The notes under the pieces were generated by a model. It saw nothing but the letters and a program-made list of their open reading frames with translations, was not told the origin of the DNA and ran no database searches. Shown here one piece after another: positions 14,076-14,096 of a stretch of 14,096 nt of DNA; position 1 is the first letter of the stretch; every line of letters begins with the position of its first letter. This stretch comes from Thermoleophilia bacterium (GTDB lineage: Bacteria > Actinomycetota > Thermoleophilia > Gaiellales > Gaiellaceae): contig JAERMP010000137.1 of assembly GCA_016844515.1 (NCBI GenBank), positions 1-14,096 of the forward strand, in the 5' to 3' direction. The position numbers and the translations under genes are program-made.

Positions 14076-14090
14076 CAGACTGTTACTTGG
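14068..14090. repeat. Palindromic repeat, copy 2, across the rmlD stop codon
   Basis: Left arm CCAAGTAACAG (14068-14078), centre A, right arm CTGTTACTTGG (14080-14090): a perfect 11-bp inverted repeat around one base. The TAA stop of rmlD (14073-14075) is part of the left arm. It is the near-twin of the copy inside the same gene about 700 bases upstream. A one-base loop makes an RNA hairpin strained, so a protein site or mobile palindrome is as likely as a terminator. Confidence 0.85.
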
Positions 14091-14096
14091 CGGGGG

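Noticed and set aside
14068..14090. Palindrome as a simple rho-independent terminator of rmlD
   Set aside because: The loop would be one base, no T-run is visible before the window ends, and the same sequence occurs inside the gene, where termination would be harmful.
1..14096. CRISPR arrays, tRNA or rRNA genes, transposases
   Set aside because: No spaced direct repeats, tRNA-like cloverleaf, rRNA segments or DDE/recombinase motifs were seen.

Overview
The window is chromosomal, gene-dense, high-GC DNA from an actinobacterium. GC-rich codon use, GTGA/ATGA start-stop overlaps and leaderless-type starts (TAnnnT 6-7 bases before the start codon) all fit. A deep lineage such as Thermoleophilia is plausible from gene content but is inference only. 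No tRNA, rRNA, CRISPR array or transposase was seen, and no stretch over 300 bases lacks a gene.

Layout. (1) 1-1277, minus strand: a DGPF/YCII-ECF sigma operon. An ECF42-type promoter (TGTCGA, 17-base spacer, CGTC) drives two DGPF proteins and then an ECF42-like sigma factor cut by the window edge. (2) 1282-5357, minus strand: a tightly packed run of polyprenol-phosphate-mannose synthase-like glycosyltransferase, thioredoxin, SnoaL-like protein, MrfA-type DEAH helicase with DUF1998-type Cys cluster, and a four-helix membrane protein. The helicase and the membrane protein have no good ATG/GTG/TTG start; each has a CTG overlapping the stop of the gene before it (CTGA). The helicase frame breaks at a G5/C5 run. 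(3) 5375-8381, plus strand: PolX with PHP domain, ATGA-coupled to a PLP-dependent decarboxylase that carries a second frameshift. (4) 8356-9036, minus strand: a secreted Cys-rich DUF6748-like protein. (5) 9057-11169, plus strand: two half-size TauE/SafE proteins and a secreted M23 peptidase, all GTGA-coupled, followed by a strong hairpin between convergent genes. (6) 11268-11961: divergent YtxH-like and small single-helix membrane proteins. (7) 12011-14075, plus strand: dTDP-rhamnose-type genes in the order nucleotidyltransferase (rmlA-like), epimerase (rmlC-like), reductase (rmlD-like).

How the genes fit together. The sigma operon looks self-activating. The glycosyltransferase and the rml-like genes both serve cell-envelope glycan synthesis. 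M23, TauE and the secreted protein are envelope functions. PolX and the MrfA-type helicase are DNA-repair functions.

Most unusual signals: a near-identical 23-base palindrome present twice, once inside the rmlD-like coding sequence (adding PSNSLLQ) and once over its stop codon; CTG starts in CTGA overlaps; a TauE transporter split into two half genes; two opposite-sign frameshifts; and very short divergent promoter regions with leaderless geometry.
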